Assembly: GCA_027924585.1 (NCBI GenBank) | Contig: BSBM01000423.1 | Location: 5,253,501-5,317,500 of the forward strand | Length of the DNA: 64,000 nucleotides | Reading direction: 5' to 3' | From: Larix kaempferi | Taxonomy: Eukaryota > Streptophyta > Pinopsida > Pinales > Pinaceae | Part shown: positions 13,181 to 25,018 of the stretch, one piece after another | Layout of the letters: every line of letters starts with the position of its first letter | Numbering within the stretch: the first letter of the stretch is position 1 | The notes under the pieces: generated by a model | What the model was told of the DNA's origin: nothing | The model's input: only the letters and a program-made list of their open reading frames with translations | The model's database searches: none | Translations under genes and position numbers: made by a program

Positions 13181-13240
13181 GACTTGAACTCAGGACCTAT
13201 TAAGGAATAAAGCAACTTTGGACCAAGTGAGCTAGATTAA
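13181..13240 (-). repeat. tRNA-derived SINE-like promoter
   Basis: On the minus strand an A box, TAGCTCACTTGG, is followed 45 bases later by a B box, GAGTTCAAGTC. That is the tRNA spacing of RNA polymerase III internal promoters. The acceptor stem is not complementary enough for a functional tRNA, so a SINE head is likelier. Element ends were not resolved. Confidence 0.5.
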
Positions 13241-13873
13241 AAGGTATGTGAAATATGGAAATGAAGAAGGGGGCTCTTTTTTTTTTTTTACTCTTCTTCC
13301 TCGGTTTCCGTGCTTGTCTCGTTTCTTGCAAATCACACAAAAAATGAAACAAAAAAAACTTTTCCACAATATTGGGGGTTAGATCTCGTTATCTTTCCCG
13401 GAAATTCTACGTTTTCTCTCTGTTTCTGATTTGTCGAGATCTCACAAGGTGCACGGCAAAGAGCATACGCAGCCGAGAAAAACCCTTTTCCTTTCTGTTT
13501 CTTATTCGCCGAGATCACATAAGGTGCAAGGAAAAGAGCATACGTAGATAGGGAAAGAAACAATCTGAAACTAAAAAAAATCTAATAATAAAAACTGAAA
13601 GAAATATGAGATATTTTCTTTTAAAAACTGAAATAAAAATGCGTCACTGTAACATTATACCTTCAGATTTGATGAAAAACGCGTTTCTAAAGCAACCGGA
13701 AACCATTTTCGATGAAACGAAAACTATTTCCCAATGGAAATGGCGCTCCAGATGAAATGGAACACATCCCAACACCCATAAATCCACAAAAATACTAGAA
13801 CCATAAACCCTTTCAAGTTTCGGCAACAACAGTTCCAGATCTAGATCATAACCAGAAGTGGCTCTTCATAAAT

Positions 13874-13885
13874 TCTCTGACACCA
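13874..13885 (-). other. Primer binding site of Copia-1
   Basis: The minus strand reads TGGTGTCAGAGA directly at the end of the 5' LTR, a diverged form of the tRNA-Met primer site TGGTATCAGAGC. Confidence 0.75.
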
Positions 13886-14400
13886 TGTTTGAGTACACAG
13901 GGTACTCCCAAAAGACTGAACACCTAGAGAAACCACTTCACACAAACAGATCACAGATCAACACACCAATGTTTTGATGTGGTTTAAACCCTCAAGAGGG
14001 AAACACTCCACGGCCCCAGCCAAATAGCTTCTACGGGACAATTTATTATGCAAAGAAAGAAAGTTACAAATGAGCTTCTCATAATCGATCAACTAGACAA
14101 TGACCCTCCATACTCTTTAAATAGAGATCATGGACCAATCAGGTGTTAAGCCATGGATCAAGGTTAGGTATGATCTAAGAGAAGTTGAGCCATCGGATCA
14201 CAACATATTGTGACCATCGGATTACATATTTACAAATTCACACTAATGCATACTAAAGAAACACACTTTACCTAACGCATCTATTACACAAGTTGATCTT
14301 AACTAACTCCTAAGTGTCTAAATATCCTACACACTTTACCTAACGGATCTATTACACAAGTTGATCTTAACTAACTCCTAAGTGTCTAAATATCTTAACA
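13886..14400 (-). repeat. 5' LTR of Copia-1, with internal 68-bp duplication
   Basis: Partner of 8156-8602. It begins TGTTTGAGTACACAGGG and ends TTAACA. At 515 bp it is longer than its partner because the last part (ACACACTTTACCTAACG to CTAAATATCCT) is present twice in tandem, around 14263-14398. The two LTRs otherwise align base for base with scattered substitutions. Confidence 0.93.
14114..14124 (-). promoter_or_regulatory. TATA-like box in Copia-1 LTR
   Basis: The minus strand reads CTATTTAAAGAG inside the LTR, a plausible TATA box for the element transcript. It is also kept in the other LTR. Confidence 0.4.
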
Positions 14401-14405
14401 TTATG

Positions 14406-15488
14406 ATCACCAACTGTTATAAATGGCATTAATCACAACAGACTTCTAACGTTGTATTCTTTTTCCAACTCATACTTCCAGCTAAAACCGTCTACTCTGT
14501 AAAAACATGTACATCTCAGTAATCTCCACTTCAGTTCACGTGAAGTTGGCCACGACACCAGCCAGCAGGAAAACCACTGTGACAAGCATTTAAGGGAACA
14601 TAAATATCAGACCTTGGTTGGAGAGCCTGCCAGCATACCACTGATATGAAGTTAATATCGTGGTTACAACTTTAGAAGTCTTGTTAACCAAAACGATGAC
14701 ATGTAAACCTAGGTTCATTCACATGAAAACATCATGCATAACATAGTAAGATTCTAACTTTCTACATGCAAACAAGTAACTTCAACATTCAACATTGTTG
14801 TGACGATAACGACTGACGACTTTTAAAGACATTCTTCAACTAACAACTGTTAATACATCTAATGTGATTTATGTGTAAATTAATTTGGTAGTCACTAAAT
14901 ATAGTCATTATGAGTCATTATCATGTAAGTACACAGTTTAAAAGTTCAGTCATATTGCAGATAAACATCTTTAGCTAAGCAACACTAGCATTTATTGCTA
15001 TTTAAAAAATTTAATTTTTAGTGAATTTTGGGGATGTTACATTCCGCAACCCGCAATTGCGTATTGTGGATTGCTGAAACTATTTCAATAATTTTTTGTG
15101 CCTTGCGATCGCACAACCTGCAACCTGCAACCCGCAAATATGGATTACAGATTGTAGGAAATTTATTTTTCGAGTTTAGTTGTTTGTGTTTCCGCAACCC
15201 GCAACCCGCAATGTGGATTACGGATTGTGGAAAGATTGATTTATTTTCTTTTAAAGTTTGCAATCCAGCATCCCGCAACCTGCAATTGCGGATTGCGAGA
15301 TGAATGCACATATTTGCAAGAATAAAACTTCTGCAACTCTGCTTCTGCATGTTTAATCTTAAATGTTGATTTGTTTTGATCCCGCGGATGAGATTACACT
15401 GCGTGATTTGAATAATTATTTGGATTGTTTCCATTTTTACTTATTTGCTTTTGACTCATTTGAGTTGGTTCCATAATCTTGGTGGTTA
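14406..15488. other. Non-coding host or old-transposon DNA
   Basis: No coding sequence seen. An LTR-like edge (AATTTTGGGGATGTTACA) ends at 15041 and resembles the LTR edge at 850. No primer site follows, so it may be a solo or truncated LTR. The part from 15042 is the GCAACCC palindromic repeat region, listed separately. Confidence 0.5.
15042..15305. repeat. Imperfect palindromic units rich in CCGCAACCCGCAA
   Basis: About four units, each opening with copies of CCGCAACC(T/C)GCAA and closing with its rough complement (TGTGGATTACGGATTGTGG). Each unit could fold into a hairpin. Short ORFs on both strands here are by-products of the repeat. Related units occur at 26003-26165, beyond the LARD-1 insertion. 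Confidence 0.75.
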
Positions 15489-15825
15489 AATTATGTAGGG
15501 ACCCCCTTTTGGACTTACTTACTTAAAAATTATTAGAAACTTAACACACAATATAACCATTATGATGCATAATTATTAATAAAACTTATCAAATTTGAGA
15601 ACTAACAAAAACACCGTATACCTGAATCTGTTGCTGGAGGAGTAGTCATCATCATTAGTCCGATCCTGCTTGCCCTTGACGTCTGCTTTGCTCATTGTGC
15701 CCCTCCAGCAGAAGCTCGTTTAACCATTGGCGAAGCAACCATTAGCTTCGCCACCCAACCATAGGCTCATGCTTTCAGTCGCATGGCCTCCCCCGAGCTT
15801 CGGGTCGTAGAGCTCACACACTCAC

Positions 15826-16032
15826 TTGGGAAACTTAGCTTGGGATTCCCCCCCACCAAAGTTTCCAACCAAACCCTCAATAGCAGCAAGTCATGAGGTA
15901 ACTCAAAATTACGATAGTCATCTAGGGTCTGGGTTCTTTACCCATTCCCAAAGCCTTCCTTTTAAAGGAACATTCCATGCGACACATGTCGGTTCATGCA
16001 TAAATACATATTTTATTAAATTTCCAATTTAA
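15826..16032 (+). other. Conserved 68-codon antisense frame in LARD LTR (copy 1 of 4)
   Basis: Open frame of 68 codons beginning at TTG, not ATG (LAWDSPPPKFPTKPSIAAS, ending in FIKFPI). Copies of exactly the same length lie in the other three LTRs of the family at 23573-23779, 48087-48293 (minus) and 55371-55577 (minus). It runs antisense to the element. No domain was recognised. It may be chance, since the LTRs are closely related, or reflect constraint on this LTR segment. Confidence 0.4.
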
Positions 16033-16708
16033 TAATACTCACCCATCCATGTGTCAGTTTTTCTAGGAGTTGCACCATCATTCCTAAGATTGCTCATGTT
16101 TGTCCCCTAGATATTTTACTTAACTCCTAGTTTTGAGGTGTAAGTGGAGTTGACTAGGTGTCCATGCTTAGGATTCTACTTTGCTCCTAAAATAAGGATT
16201 TAAATTATTTTAAATGCTCAAAATATTCTATTATGTGCAAATGCCGAAATAACACTTAATATTATTTAAATGCCAAAGTAATCATTTATGTGCAAACGCC
16301 TAAAGTACTCAAATGCATTTCTAAGTAATGTTCTAGGTGCAAACATATATTTTTTTTGTAGTTAAGTTTAACAATCATTTTCAATAGGACCCCAGTGCCA
16401 CGCCGTTGGGCTTCCCCGTTCCTTAATTTCATTTCCCTGACATGCAACCACACCGTCAGGTCCAGTCATTCATAGTTTCCATTCTTCAACAAGGTACTAC
16501 ATCATTGGGTCCTTGCATCCACTCTTTCCGTTCTTGACAGGGTATCGCACCGTCGGGCCCTTCTGTCATCATCCTTTGGTTTTGACTTGCGGGAACTTCA
16601 TGTAGGGATTTAAGGAGCCGTTACCTTCCATCCTCTGTCTACATGCTATTAGGGACTAATGGAATTGAGGAGTGAGTCCGTTCTCACTGCACGCCCCCCA
16701 ACTCATAC

Positions 16709-16930
16709 ATGACCAGCTCCGTTGTGGCCCACCTCGTACGCCCTCATGCTTTCCTCTTGAGCAAGTGGATCAGTGCTTATCTGCTCAAGCATGGTATTCC
16801 GTCGGAAGTCGACATCGTCATTGCTCTCCGTGTGTGTGATTTACCTGTACTCTACGACCCTTCATATTCCTTTGTGTGTCCGTCGGTGAACCGTTTCACC
16901 TATCGCTACACACATTTCTCACAAACGTAA
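16709..16930 (+). other. Antisense frame in LARD LTR, about 73 codons
   Basis: Begins at ATG (MTSSVVAHLVRPHAFLLSK). Counterparts are open in the two LARD-2 LTRs (47188-47409 and 54472-54711, minus) but closed by a TAA in the right LARD-1 LTR near 24601. No family recognised. A coding role is doubtful because one of four copies is broken. Confidence 0.3.
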
Positions 16931-17270
16931 ATTAGTAGCACTGTCCTCAATAATCACAATTTGATTTATAAATCTGCTACTTCATTAAACATCTATAATT
17001 TACTCAATCATTACTCATTCATCTAATCACATAATCAATTGCACAACTAGTCGTTAAGCATCATTCATATGTACAGTTTTCATATCAAAGTTAATCGTTA
17101 AACAACATGAAATTGTCCATTCACAATAACTACCCAAATGCACATATATCAATTAATCGTAATCGTAAATATACTCAAAATAAAATCATAGGGTTATTTT
17201 ATTAATGTTTCAAACAATCGGGTTACTCAGCAAGTGCCCTCAATGTCTACAGTAGAATAGGGGCACTACA

Positions 17271-17282
17271 TACACCCCTACT
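17271..17282 (-). other. Polypurine tract of LARD-1
   Basis: The minus strand reads AGTAGGGGTGTA directly before the 3' LTR. LARD-2 has the same sequence at 54122-54133. Confidence 0.8.
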
Positions 17283-17575
17283 TATTTAGAACTTCATCCT
17301 GAAGTTCCGAATAATAATAAAAAAAAAATGGAAAGCTATGACCCATCTCAATTGCGTCCTCTCAAGTCGCAAAGCTAGGACTGTAACTGTCCTACTGCAC
17401 TTTGACTTGATCAATCAAGGCTAATCATTAAGCAAGAACTAATCAATCAATTATACCACTCCACACATATAATTTAATTCCTTAATTCATTTATCAATTA
17501 TTGTCGTCATTCACATCTTCAGGTTTTCCTCAATCGTTTAAGACATAACCAGGCTAAAGAGACCACTATATCGAA

Positions 17576-17650
17576 GTTGTTCATCCGGGTCACTTGACAG
17601 GTTCCCTTAAGGTCCACAATAATTCTAGGGGCATTACATACAACCCCTCA
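17576..17650 (-). repeat. Internal copy of LTR start plus polypurine tract (LARD-1)
   Basis: On the minus strand, GAGGGGTTGTA is followed by TGTAATGCCCCTAGAATT, and about 60 bases track the real LTR start (TGTAGTGCCCCTAGACT). It lies about 370 bp before the true 3' LTR. The same arrangement is in LARD-2 at 53766-53840, so it is an ancestral family feature. Confidence 0.75.
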
Positions 17651-19349
17651 TAAATAGAACTTCATCCCAAAGTTAATTTTTTTTCTTGTACTTTCGACGC
17701 TAGGCTTTATCTTGTTTTTCTATTCTCGTCTTTTTTCATTCTATTCTATTTTTCTCCAATAATCATGGCTATAAGCATAAGTGGTTCAAGTCACTATTTC
17801 CTATCTCATTTAGTATGTTTCCAATACATCCTCAGGAACTCAATCGTAATTTCGTATAACATCCCTCAGATAATACATTCAATAATTGTCAGTCCCAACT
17901 AGATTTCCTATATCTCTTATTCATTCACGAGGGTCTACGATGTCCAAATTATCAATAAGGTTCATTGCGTCAATGACCACCCAAAGTTTTATCAAAACAT
18001 AACAAATCCAAGCAAGGATTCAAATCTATTTGGTTATCCTCCCTCCAAGACGAGAAGGTAAACATCATAAAACAATCGGCAAGGTATAATCATGGTTTTA
18101 ACAAAACAAGAGAGACCCTTAAACATTCCAAAATCAATTCTGATAAGACTACTCCCAAATACCTCTAAATGTTTCAATAATCTAGGTTTTCAATAAGATA
18201 AGATTCGAGTCTTCGAAATTTAGTGACTTAGTCGAACATATTGGAATTTAACTTTCAGTCCTTTCATTAGTAATATCATGTCCAAGTCAACGAGCTTATC
18301 ACATCCTTACCTCATTTATCATTTATGTTTTCTTAGGACCACTCCGGTGGACTTTTCAAGGCTTCACATGTATGTTTCTTAACTTCATCGAGTTCCATAT
18401 CGAGGGCTAGTCATCTCTCTATCAAGGTTTGACCATGTCAATTGGTTAGCATCATTGTATTCTACTTTTCATGTCGACCGTCTCCATACTTTGTTTTACT
18501 AAAATAGTCTTTATTTGACCCTTTCATAGTTTTGCCAGGTTACATTTCTCCATTATCATGTCATGGCCAAGTCAAGTTCATTGTTTTTCATTTTCGTTAA
18601 CAACATCATCATGAAATAGAATCAATGTCCTCGTTTTCAGAATATCACAATAGTCATGTCAATACCTCATTTTCAAATTTATGAGTTCGTTTCACCCTTG
18701 TGACCATGTGTCGAAGTCTCGACAAGTATATGCATGTTGCATTAAGTTTACTAAAAGTATTTAATGTTTGCATTCTCCATTAAGTTACCATATCCAATAC
18801 TTAACTACCATTCCCTCTAAAATTGTATTTCTTCACATTAACTCCTTGTATAGAGTATGCATATTTCAATAAATGTACTCTATATATGTAACTCTTTCAA
18901 TCAACCACTGCATATATATTCATAAGTAAAATTCTTCCCTTTCATAACTGTCATAGATAATAAGCATGAACCATGAACAACCCCTTATCATCACATAAGG
19001 TGGCATCATTTCCTTGGGTATCTTTATATATATTAAACTCAAGTTATAATATCCACGATATCAAATTTAACTTAGGTCTTAGGTGTTGTTAGGACATAAG
19101 CTTCTAGAAATGGATGGAATTTATCAAAGCTTATTATAAGTAGGTGGCATTTATTCTAGCTCTCAATCTTGGTTCATATGATATAGGATTATATGTCATC
19201 ATTTTGTACAAAAATACCATATGTGATGCCCTCCTATCTCACTCAGGCACTAAGGGACCTTGGTCGTAATAATTTTTATTTTTTTTTAATCTCCTAAATA
19301 TCACACTTCATCTATATGAATATGACATTTGTTTTTTTATGAAAGTATA

Positions 19350-19446
19350 AACAAGTAATAATATTCATAACTCCTAAATTCCATTAAGAACATAACTAAA
19401 CAAGTAATAATATTCGTAACTCCTAAATTCCATTAAGAACATAGTT
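19350..19446. repeat. 49-bp tandem duplication
   Basis: Two near-identical copies of ACAAGTAATAATATTC..AACTCCTAAATTCC, starting at 19350 and 19399, inside LARD-1. Confidence 0.85.
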
Positions 19447-19910
19447 ATGTAATCTTATTCATCTTATATACAATATATGACTTAATTAGAGTGTACTACA
19501 TGTATCACTTTATTAGTATGCACCTTCAAATGACCATTTCCTACTTTCCATTAAGAACGTATTCATATTTCATTTTAAATATAATGCATGACTCAAAAGG
19601 ATTTGTACGATAAGAAATTATGATCTATAAAGGATTTGGTCGTCTTATTTTAATTCGATAAAAGTGCAACAACTAAGATCCACATTTGAGCCACTAACCA
19701 TTCCATTTAATTCTAGCGCCAACATTGTCCACCACTATATTTATCATAATTGAACTAAAATTCATTTTGATACGAAAGTAAACATCACTTTGTGTGACAA
19801 AATGTCTTCATTCATTTAATGGATAAAACCTTAATAATAAGATTAATGCCTCCTTTACACGGTATAATGCTACATGTAGCATAGTTCCATCCGAGCAATT
19901 CGACAACATA

Positions 19911-19912
<2 letters not shown>

Positions 19913-19949
<37 letters not shown>
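19913..19949. repeat. (TA)n microsatellite
   Basis: Uninterrupted TA dinucleotide run of about 36 bp. Confidence 0.95.
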
Positions 19950-19951
<2 letters not shown>

Positions 19952-22900
19952 CTCTATGATATAAGTAGTTAAAATTCAATTTACATATGACGTGGTATAA
20001 TTACTATCACGATAATGCCCCAGCCAACTTATTCACATCAATATCTCAATAATAAACTTAAGAACTTAACTAAGTCTAAGATACTGAAAGAGACAGAATG
20101 TAACGTGTACCCATTTTAATTAATTAATGGAATCCATGTTGTAAGTAATTACAATTCAAATTAAAATATGAATATACACAGGTATCAATTAATAGAAAAA
20201 TTTAGAACTTAAATAACGGTCAGAATGACGATTGTCATCATCATGGGTCCAACTTCCAGTTCAATCAAGTGTTGGACACCGCATTCACACCACCAGCTGT
20301 GAAAACCCTGACACGCGCTACTCTCTAACTTAACACAGAATAATCAGGATACCGATCGGTCGTGTCACTCACCTGAGACAATCTCAGTTGCCGAGATACC
20401 GGTGACGACTGAGGTTTTGGACTGTTAGACTTACGGTTTCACTGCAGAGGTTCAAAATTGGAGGACTGAATTGGCTGTGTCACAAAAGGCTTTGATTTAT
20501 TCTGGAGTAGTTATGAGGATAGGTGAATAAACACGACATTAGGGATATACCCAATTCGCAGGATTTCACTCAGATTTTAAAGAAGAAAAACAAATCGTTT
20601 TATGAACTTTAGCAATGCCCGGAATGGTGGCACCTTCTCCTATTATCTAAAACTCCAGTTCACGCATAGGTATCGACCAGCTTTAAAAATATTCATACCA
20701 TTGCCTAATGACACATTACTTTATTGACACATTACTTTATGGAGTACACACATAGTATAGTTGTAAATAAAAGACAAGGTCTTCAAGCCAGCGTTGGATC
20801 CACATCTATGTATACAGGAATTCCGATTGCGGATCTCTGATGGGTATGATTCACAAATGCCAAAGAGATTTTTAAAATAATAATAGTATAGAGAATTCTG
20901 GAATGATAATCAGGAAATCGGTACACAATTAAATGCAAGGGAAAATTTTAATTCTTAATGGCAAATCCAGGAAAACGCTAAGTAAAATCGATATACCAAG
21001 AATAACACAATACCTTCAATTCGTAATTGTAGACTCAGGAAGATGCTAAGTGAGAATTCGATACAAAGCGAATAAGGCAGAATCAAATTGTTTAAAAGAA
21101 TTCTCATTTAGAAGAATTCTGGAAATGCCCCAAGAATTGGATTAACTCAATTTTTACTGAGCAAATTAAAATCCAATTGCTGAGATCTAGAAACGCCCAG
21201 CCATAATTCTAGAAACGCCCGAGAGTTGGATCAATTTGGACTTTTACTGAGTAATCGGTAAATTAAAATTTATGAAATCTGGAGACGCCTGAGTGATGGA
21301 TTAACTCGGATTTTTTTTTTTTTACAGGGTAACTTACAATTCAAATGCTGATACAACAAGTTTGATAACGCAAACAAGAGGATTACATACAGAGTTTGGA
21401 CAAAGGATGAAGCGATCTTGTGAAATGTAACCAAAGTCGAGCCGGTGGCATGAATTCTGGGAGTGCTAATCAACATAAATACACAGAGTTTTTAGATGTC
21501 AAACACCATTCGCACATATCAATGAGATGAGAAATTAATGCGGTGAAAATGTCAAGGAGCAAATTCATTTCGATTCACAAAAAAAATTCATTTTGATTCA
21601 CAAATATGGAAACACCAGGAGTCAAGCAATGGTAACTCTGCTAGCACAGAGTCCCTTCTAGAAAAATGACATGAATTAGGATTTCATCAGTGAATAAACA
21701 ATTTTAAAGGTAACTCTTCCAGGACAGAGTCCCTTCCAGACAGAGGTTACGATTTAGGGCAGATCGTAATGATCTCCTGTCAGAAATCGAAGCTCCATCA
21801 AGGTATAAACTGTGCAGCATATCTTTGGAATAGATTAAATAGACAAGAATTTCCTACGAATACAGCAATCCATAAGATAAAAGAAAATAAAACAGAGATA
21901 ATCCCACAATGGATCAGATAAAACAAACTTGAAACGCTAAAAAGAATACAAACAAAACTTAAAATAAACTTAAATCCCAAATTATTTCTGATACAATAGT
22001 TCTAGAAATGCTAATGAAAAGAAAACAGAGTGTGAGTAGTTTGATCCAAATAGACTTTTGGTGCAATACATTTGAATGCTAATGAAAAGCAACAGAGTTT
22101 GAATAGTTGACCCACATCGACTTCCGATGACATGATTCTTGAATAGATCTAATACCACAGATCGAGTTTTTATAAGAGGTCCAATAGAAAATTTAAACAG
22201 ACATTAAATAGAGATCCAATTTCTGGAATGGGTCAACACGGATTTTAAGGAGCAGATTACCAATCAATTTAATCGATCTGGAATTCCAATAAGAACTGGT
22301 TCAACACAAACTTTTAAGAATAATTTGCAAATCGTCTTAAGAGATCTGGAAACGCCAACCCAAATCGAAAATAGACACACAGTAATTTTTAAATATCATA
22401 TTACAGACATATTACAGATCCACAATCATCAATCGAAATAGAGGCACATAAATCGTAAAATGAAACCTGGAATCACCATCTCCCAGATCGATGGCAGAGT
22501 TCCCTACAAATTCTGGATCGCATCTTCTGGTTTGCCATCTCCCAAATCGATGGAAGAGTTTAATTAAATGGAAATCGGGAGATCGATCCAGTTCAAGTGA
22601 TCAAGAGAGTTTAGGCAATCCTTCAAAGAAAGGTATACAGGGTTTAAGATTTCATAGGATTCGATCTTTAAACAATGAAACAGATCCACTAGTACCTCAT
22701 CAAGGTTTAATAAATAATATCTAACCCTTGAGACTGAATCATAAGCTTACGACAGAGATGAATGCAGATTCAAATCCGATTTGGGTAATTCGTTAAACTG
22801 ACAAAGATTTCATAACAAAGAATACATTTACACATGCAGGGATGATCATAATTTCCAGAAAGTAAATAACACAGATAGTATGTCTACTAAAATTTCATAT

Positions 22901-23230
22901 ATCCTTGAAACAAAATAAAAATGTGAAATTTTCCAGTACCTTGATCTTTCATTTCCAGAATATATCCAAATAATGGCAGTCTCCTAACCTCACATTCTAT
23001 TGCGTATACCGAAATTTACTACTTTCTATGAGCCAATCCACAATTTAAACCAAGAAGAACAACATTAAACATTTAAATAAATACTGAAATAGCATTAAAC
23101 CTGATTCTGAGCTTGAGGTCAAGTAGATGGCTGTAACAATGGCTGATTTGACTGTCTGGATCCAGCCTTGATGAATATACCGACAACCCCTCGGTTGAAA
23201 TATCAGTCCGATGCCCTCAAGGCTCGACCG

Positions 23231-23242
23231 GCTCTGATACCA
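23231..23242 (-). other. Primer binding site of LARD-1
   Basis: The minus strand reads TGGTATCAGAGC, two bases from the 5' LTR edge at 23245. It is the perfect tRNA-Met-type site. Confidence 0.9.
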
Positions 23243-23244
23243 AA

Positions 23245-25018
23245 TGTAGGGACCCCCTTTTGGACTTACTTAAAAATGATTAGAAACTTAAAACACAATA
23301 TAACCATTATGATGCATAATTATTAATAAAACTTATCAAATTCGAGAACTAACAAAAACACCGTGTACCTGAATCTGTTGCTGGAGGAGTAGTCATTGTC
23401 GTTAGTCCGATCCTTCTTGCCCTTGATGTCTGCTTTGCTCGTTGTGCCCCTCCAGCAGAAGCTCGTTTAACCATTGGTGAAGCAACCGTTAGCTTCTCCA
23501 CCCAACCATAGGCTCATGCTTTCAGTCGCATGGCCTCCCCCGAGCTTTGGGTCGTAGATCTCACACACTCACTTGAGAAACTTAGCTTGGGATTCCCCCC
23601 CACCAAAGTTTCCAACCAAACCCTCAATAGCAGCAAGTCATGAGGTAACTCAAAATTATGATAGTCATCCAGGGTCTGGGTGCTTTACCCATTCCCAAAG
23701 CCTTCCTTTTAAAGGAACATTCCATGCGACACATGTCGCTTCATGCATAAATACCCATTTTATTAAATTTCCAATTTAATAATAGTCACCCATCCATGTG
23801 TCAGTTTTTCTAGGAGTTGCACCATCATTCCTAAGATTGCTCATGTTTGTCCCCTAGATATTTTACTTAACTCCTAGTTTTGAGGTGTAAGTCGAGTTGA
23901 CTAGGTGTCCATGCTTAGGATTCTACTTTGCTCCTAAAATAAGGATTTATATTATTTTAAATGCTGAAAATCTTCTTTTATGTGCAAATGCCTAAATAAC
24001 ACTTAATATTATTTAAATGCCAAAATAATAATTTATGTGCAAATGCCTAAAGTACTCAAATGCATTTCTAAGTAATGTTCTAGGTGCAAACATATATGTT
24101 TTTATGTAGTTAAGTTTAACAATCATTTTCAATAGGACCCCGGTGCCACGCCGTTGGGCTTCCCCATTCCTTAATTTCATTTCCGTGACATGGCACCACT
24201 CCATCAAGTCCAGTCATTCATAGTTTCCATTCTTCAGCAAGGTACTACATCATTGGGTCCTTGCGTCCACTCTTTCCGTTCTTGACAGGGTACCGCACTG
24301 TCGAGCCCTTCTGTCGTCATCCTTTTGTTTTGACTTGCGGGAACTTCATGTAGGGATTTAAGGAGCTTTTACCTTCCATCCTCTGTCTACATGCTATTAG
24401 GGACTAATGGCGTTGAGGAGTGAGTCCGTTCTCACTGCATGCCCCCCAACTCGTACGTGACCAGCTCCATTGTGGCCCACCTCGTACGCCCTCACGCTTT
24501 CCTCTTGTGCAAGCGAATCAGTGCTTATCTGCTCAAGCGTGGTATTCCGTCAGAAGTCGACATCGTCATCGCTCTCCCTGTGTGTGATTTACCCATACTC
24601 TAAGACCCTTCATATTCCTTTGTGTGTCCGTCGATGAACCGTTTCACCTATCGCTACACACATTTCTCACAAACGTAAATTAGTAGCACTGTCCTCAGTA
24701 ATCACAGTTTGATTTATAAATCTGCTGCTTAATTAAGCATCTATAATTTACTCAATCATTACTCATTCGTCTAATTACATAATCAATTGCACAGCTAGTC
24801 GTTAAGCATCATTCATATGTACATTTTTCATATCAAAGTTAATCGTTAAACAACATGAAATTGTCCATTCACAATAACTACACAAATGCACATATATCAA
24901 TCAATCGTAATCGTAAATATACTCAAAATAAAATCATAGGGCTACTTTATTAATGTTTCAAACAATCGGGTTACTCAGCAAGTTCCCTCAATGTCTACAG
25001 TAGACTAGGGGCACTACA
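23245..25018 (-). repeat. 5' LTR of LARD-1
   Basis: 1,774-bp partner of 15494-17270. The 68-codon antisense frame at 23573-23779 is open; the second antisense frame has an early stop. Confidence 0.95.

Larger units (their letters stand above)
12738..13885 (-). other. Copia-1 leader, probably expanded by an insertion
   Basis: The 1.15-kb stretch between primer site and gag start is long for a Copia leader. It contains repeated AAGTGA.TCACTT-like motifs around 12960-13100 and a tRNA-like sequence at 13181-13240. No coding sequence was recognised. An inserted SINE or other small element is a plausible explanation. Confidence 0.5.
8151..14405 (-). mobile_element. Complete but inactive Ty1/Copia element, minus strand
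   Basis: The element occupies 8156-14400 and is flanked by a perfect 5-bp target duplication, TTATG, at 8151-8155 and 14401-14405. On the minus strand the order is 5' LTR, primer site, leader, gag, protease, integrase, reverse transcriptase, RNase H, polypurine tract and 3' LTR. This is the Copia order, with integrase before reverse transcriptase. All coding parts carry stops or frameshifts, and protease and integrase have lost catalytic residues, so the copy is autonomous in structure but dead. Its leader is unusually long, about 1.15 kb, and holds a tRNA-like sequence. Confidence 0.93.
15494..17270 (-). repeat. 3' LTR of LARD-1
   Basis: 1,777-bp direct repeat of 23245-25018 with scattered substitutions and a 4-bp indel near its start. 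It carries two conserved reading frames on the strand opposite to the element (15826-16032 and 16709-16930). Confidence 0.95.
17283..23230 (-). other. Non-coding interior of LARD-1
   Basis: About 6 kb without an ORF that shows gag, protease, integrase or polymerase motifs. The half near the 3' LTR aligns with LARD-2 (for example 18170-18420 with 53040-53230), including decayed sequence with stops in every frame. A second polypurine tract and LTR-start-like segment ends at 17638. The half near the primer site has recurring GATCTGGAAACGCC-like phrases (about 21120-22340). Confidence 0.7.

Noticed and set aside
15018-15434. ORFs of 91 and 138 codons on opposite strands
   Set aside because: Both follow the palindromic GCAACCC repeat; no domain and no supporting start context.
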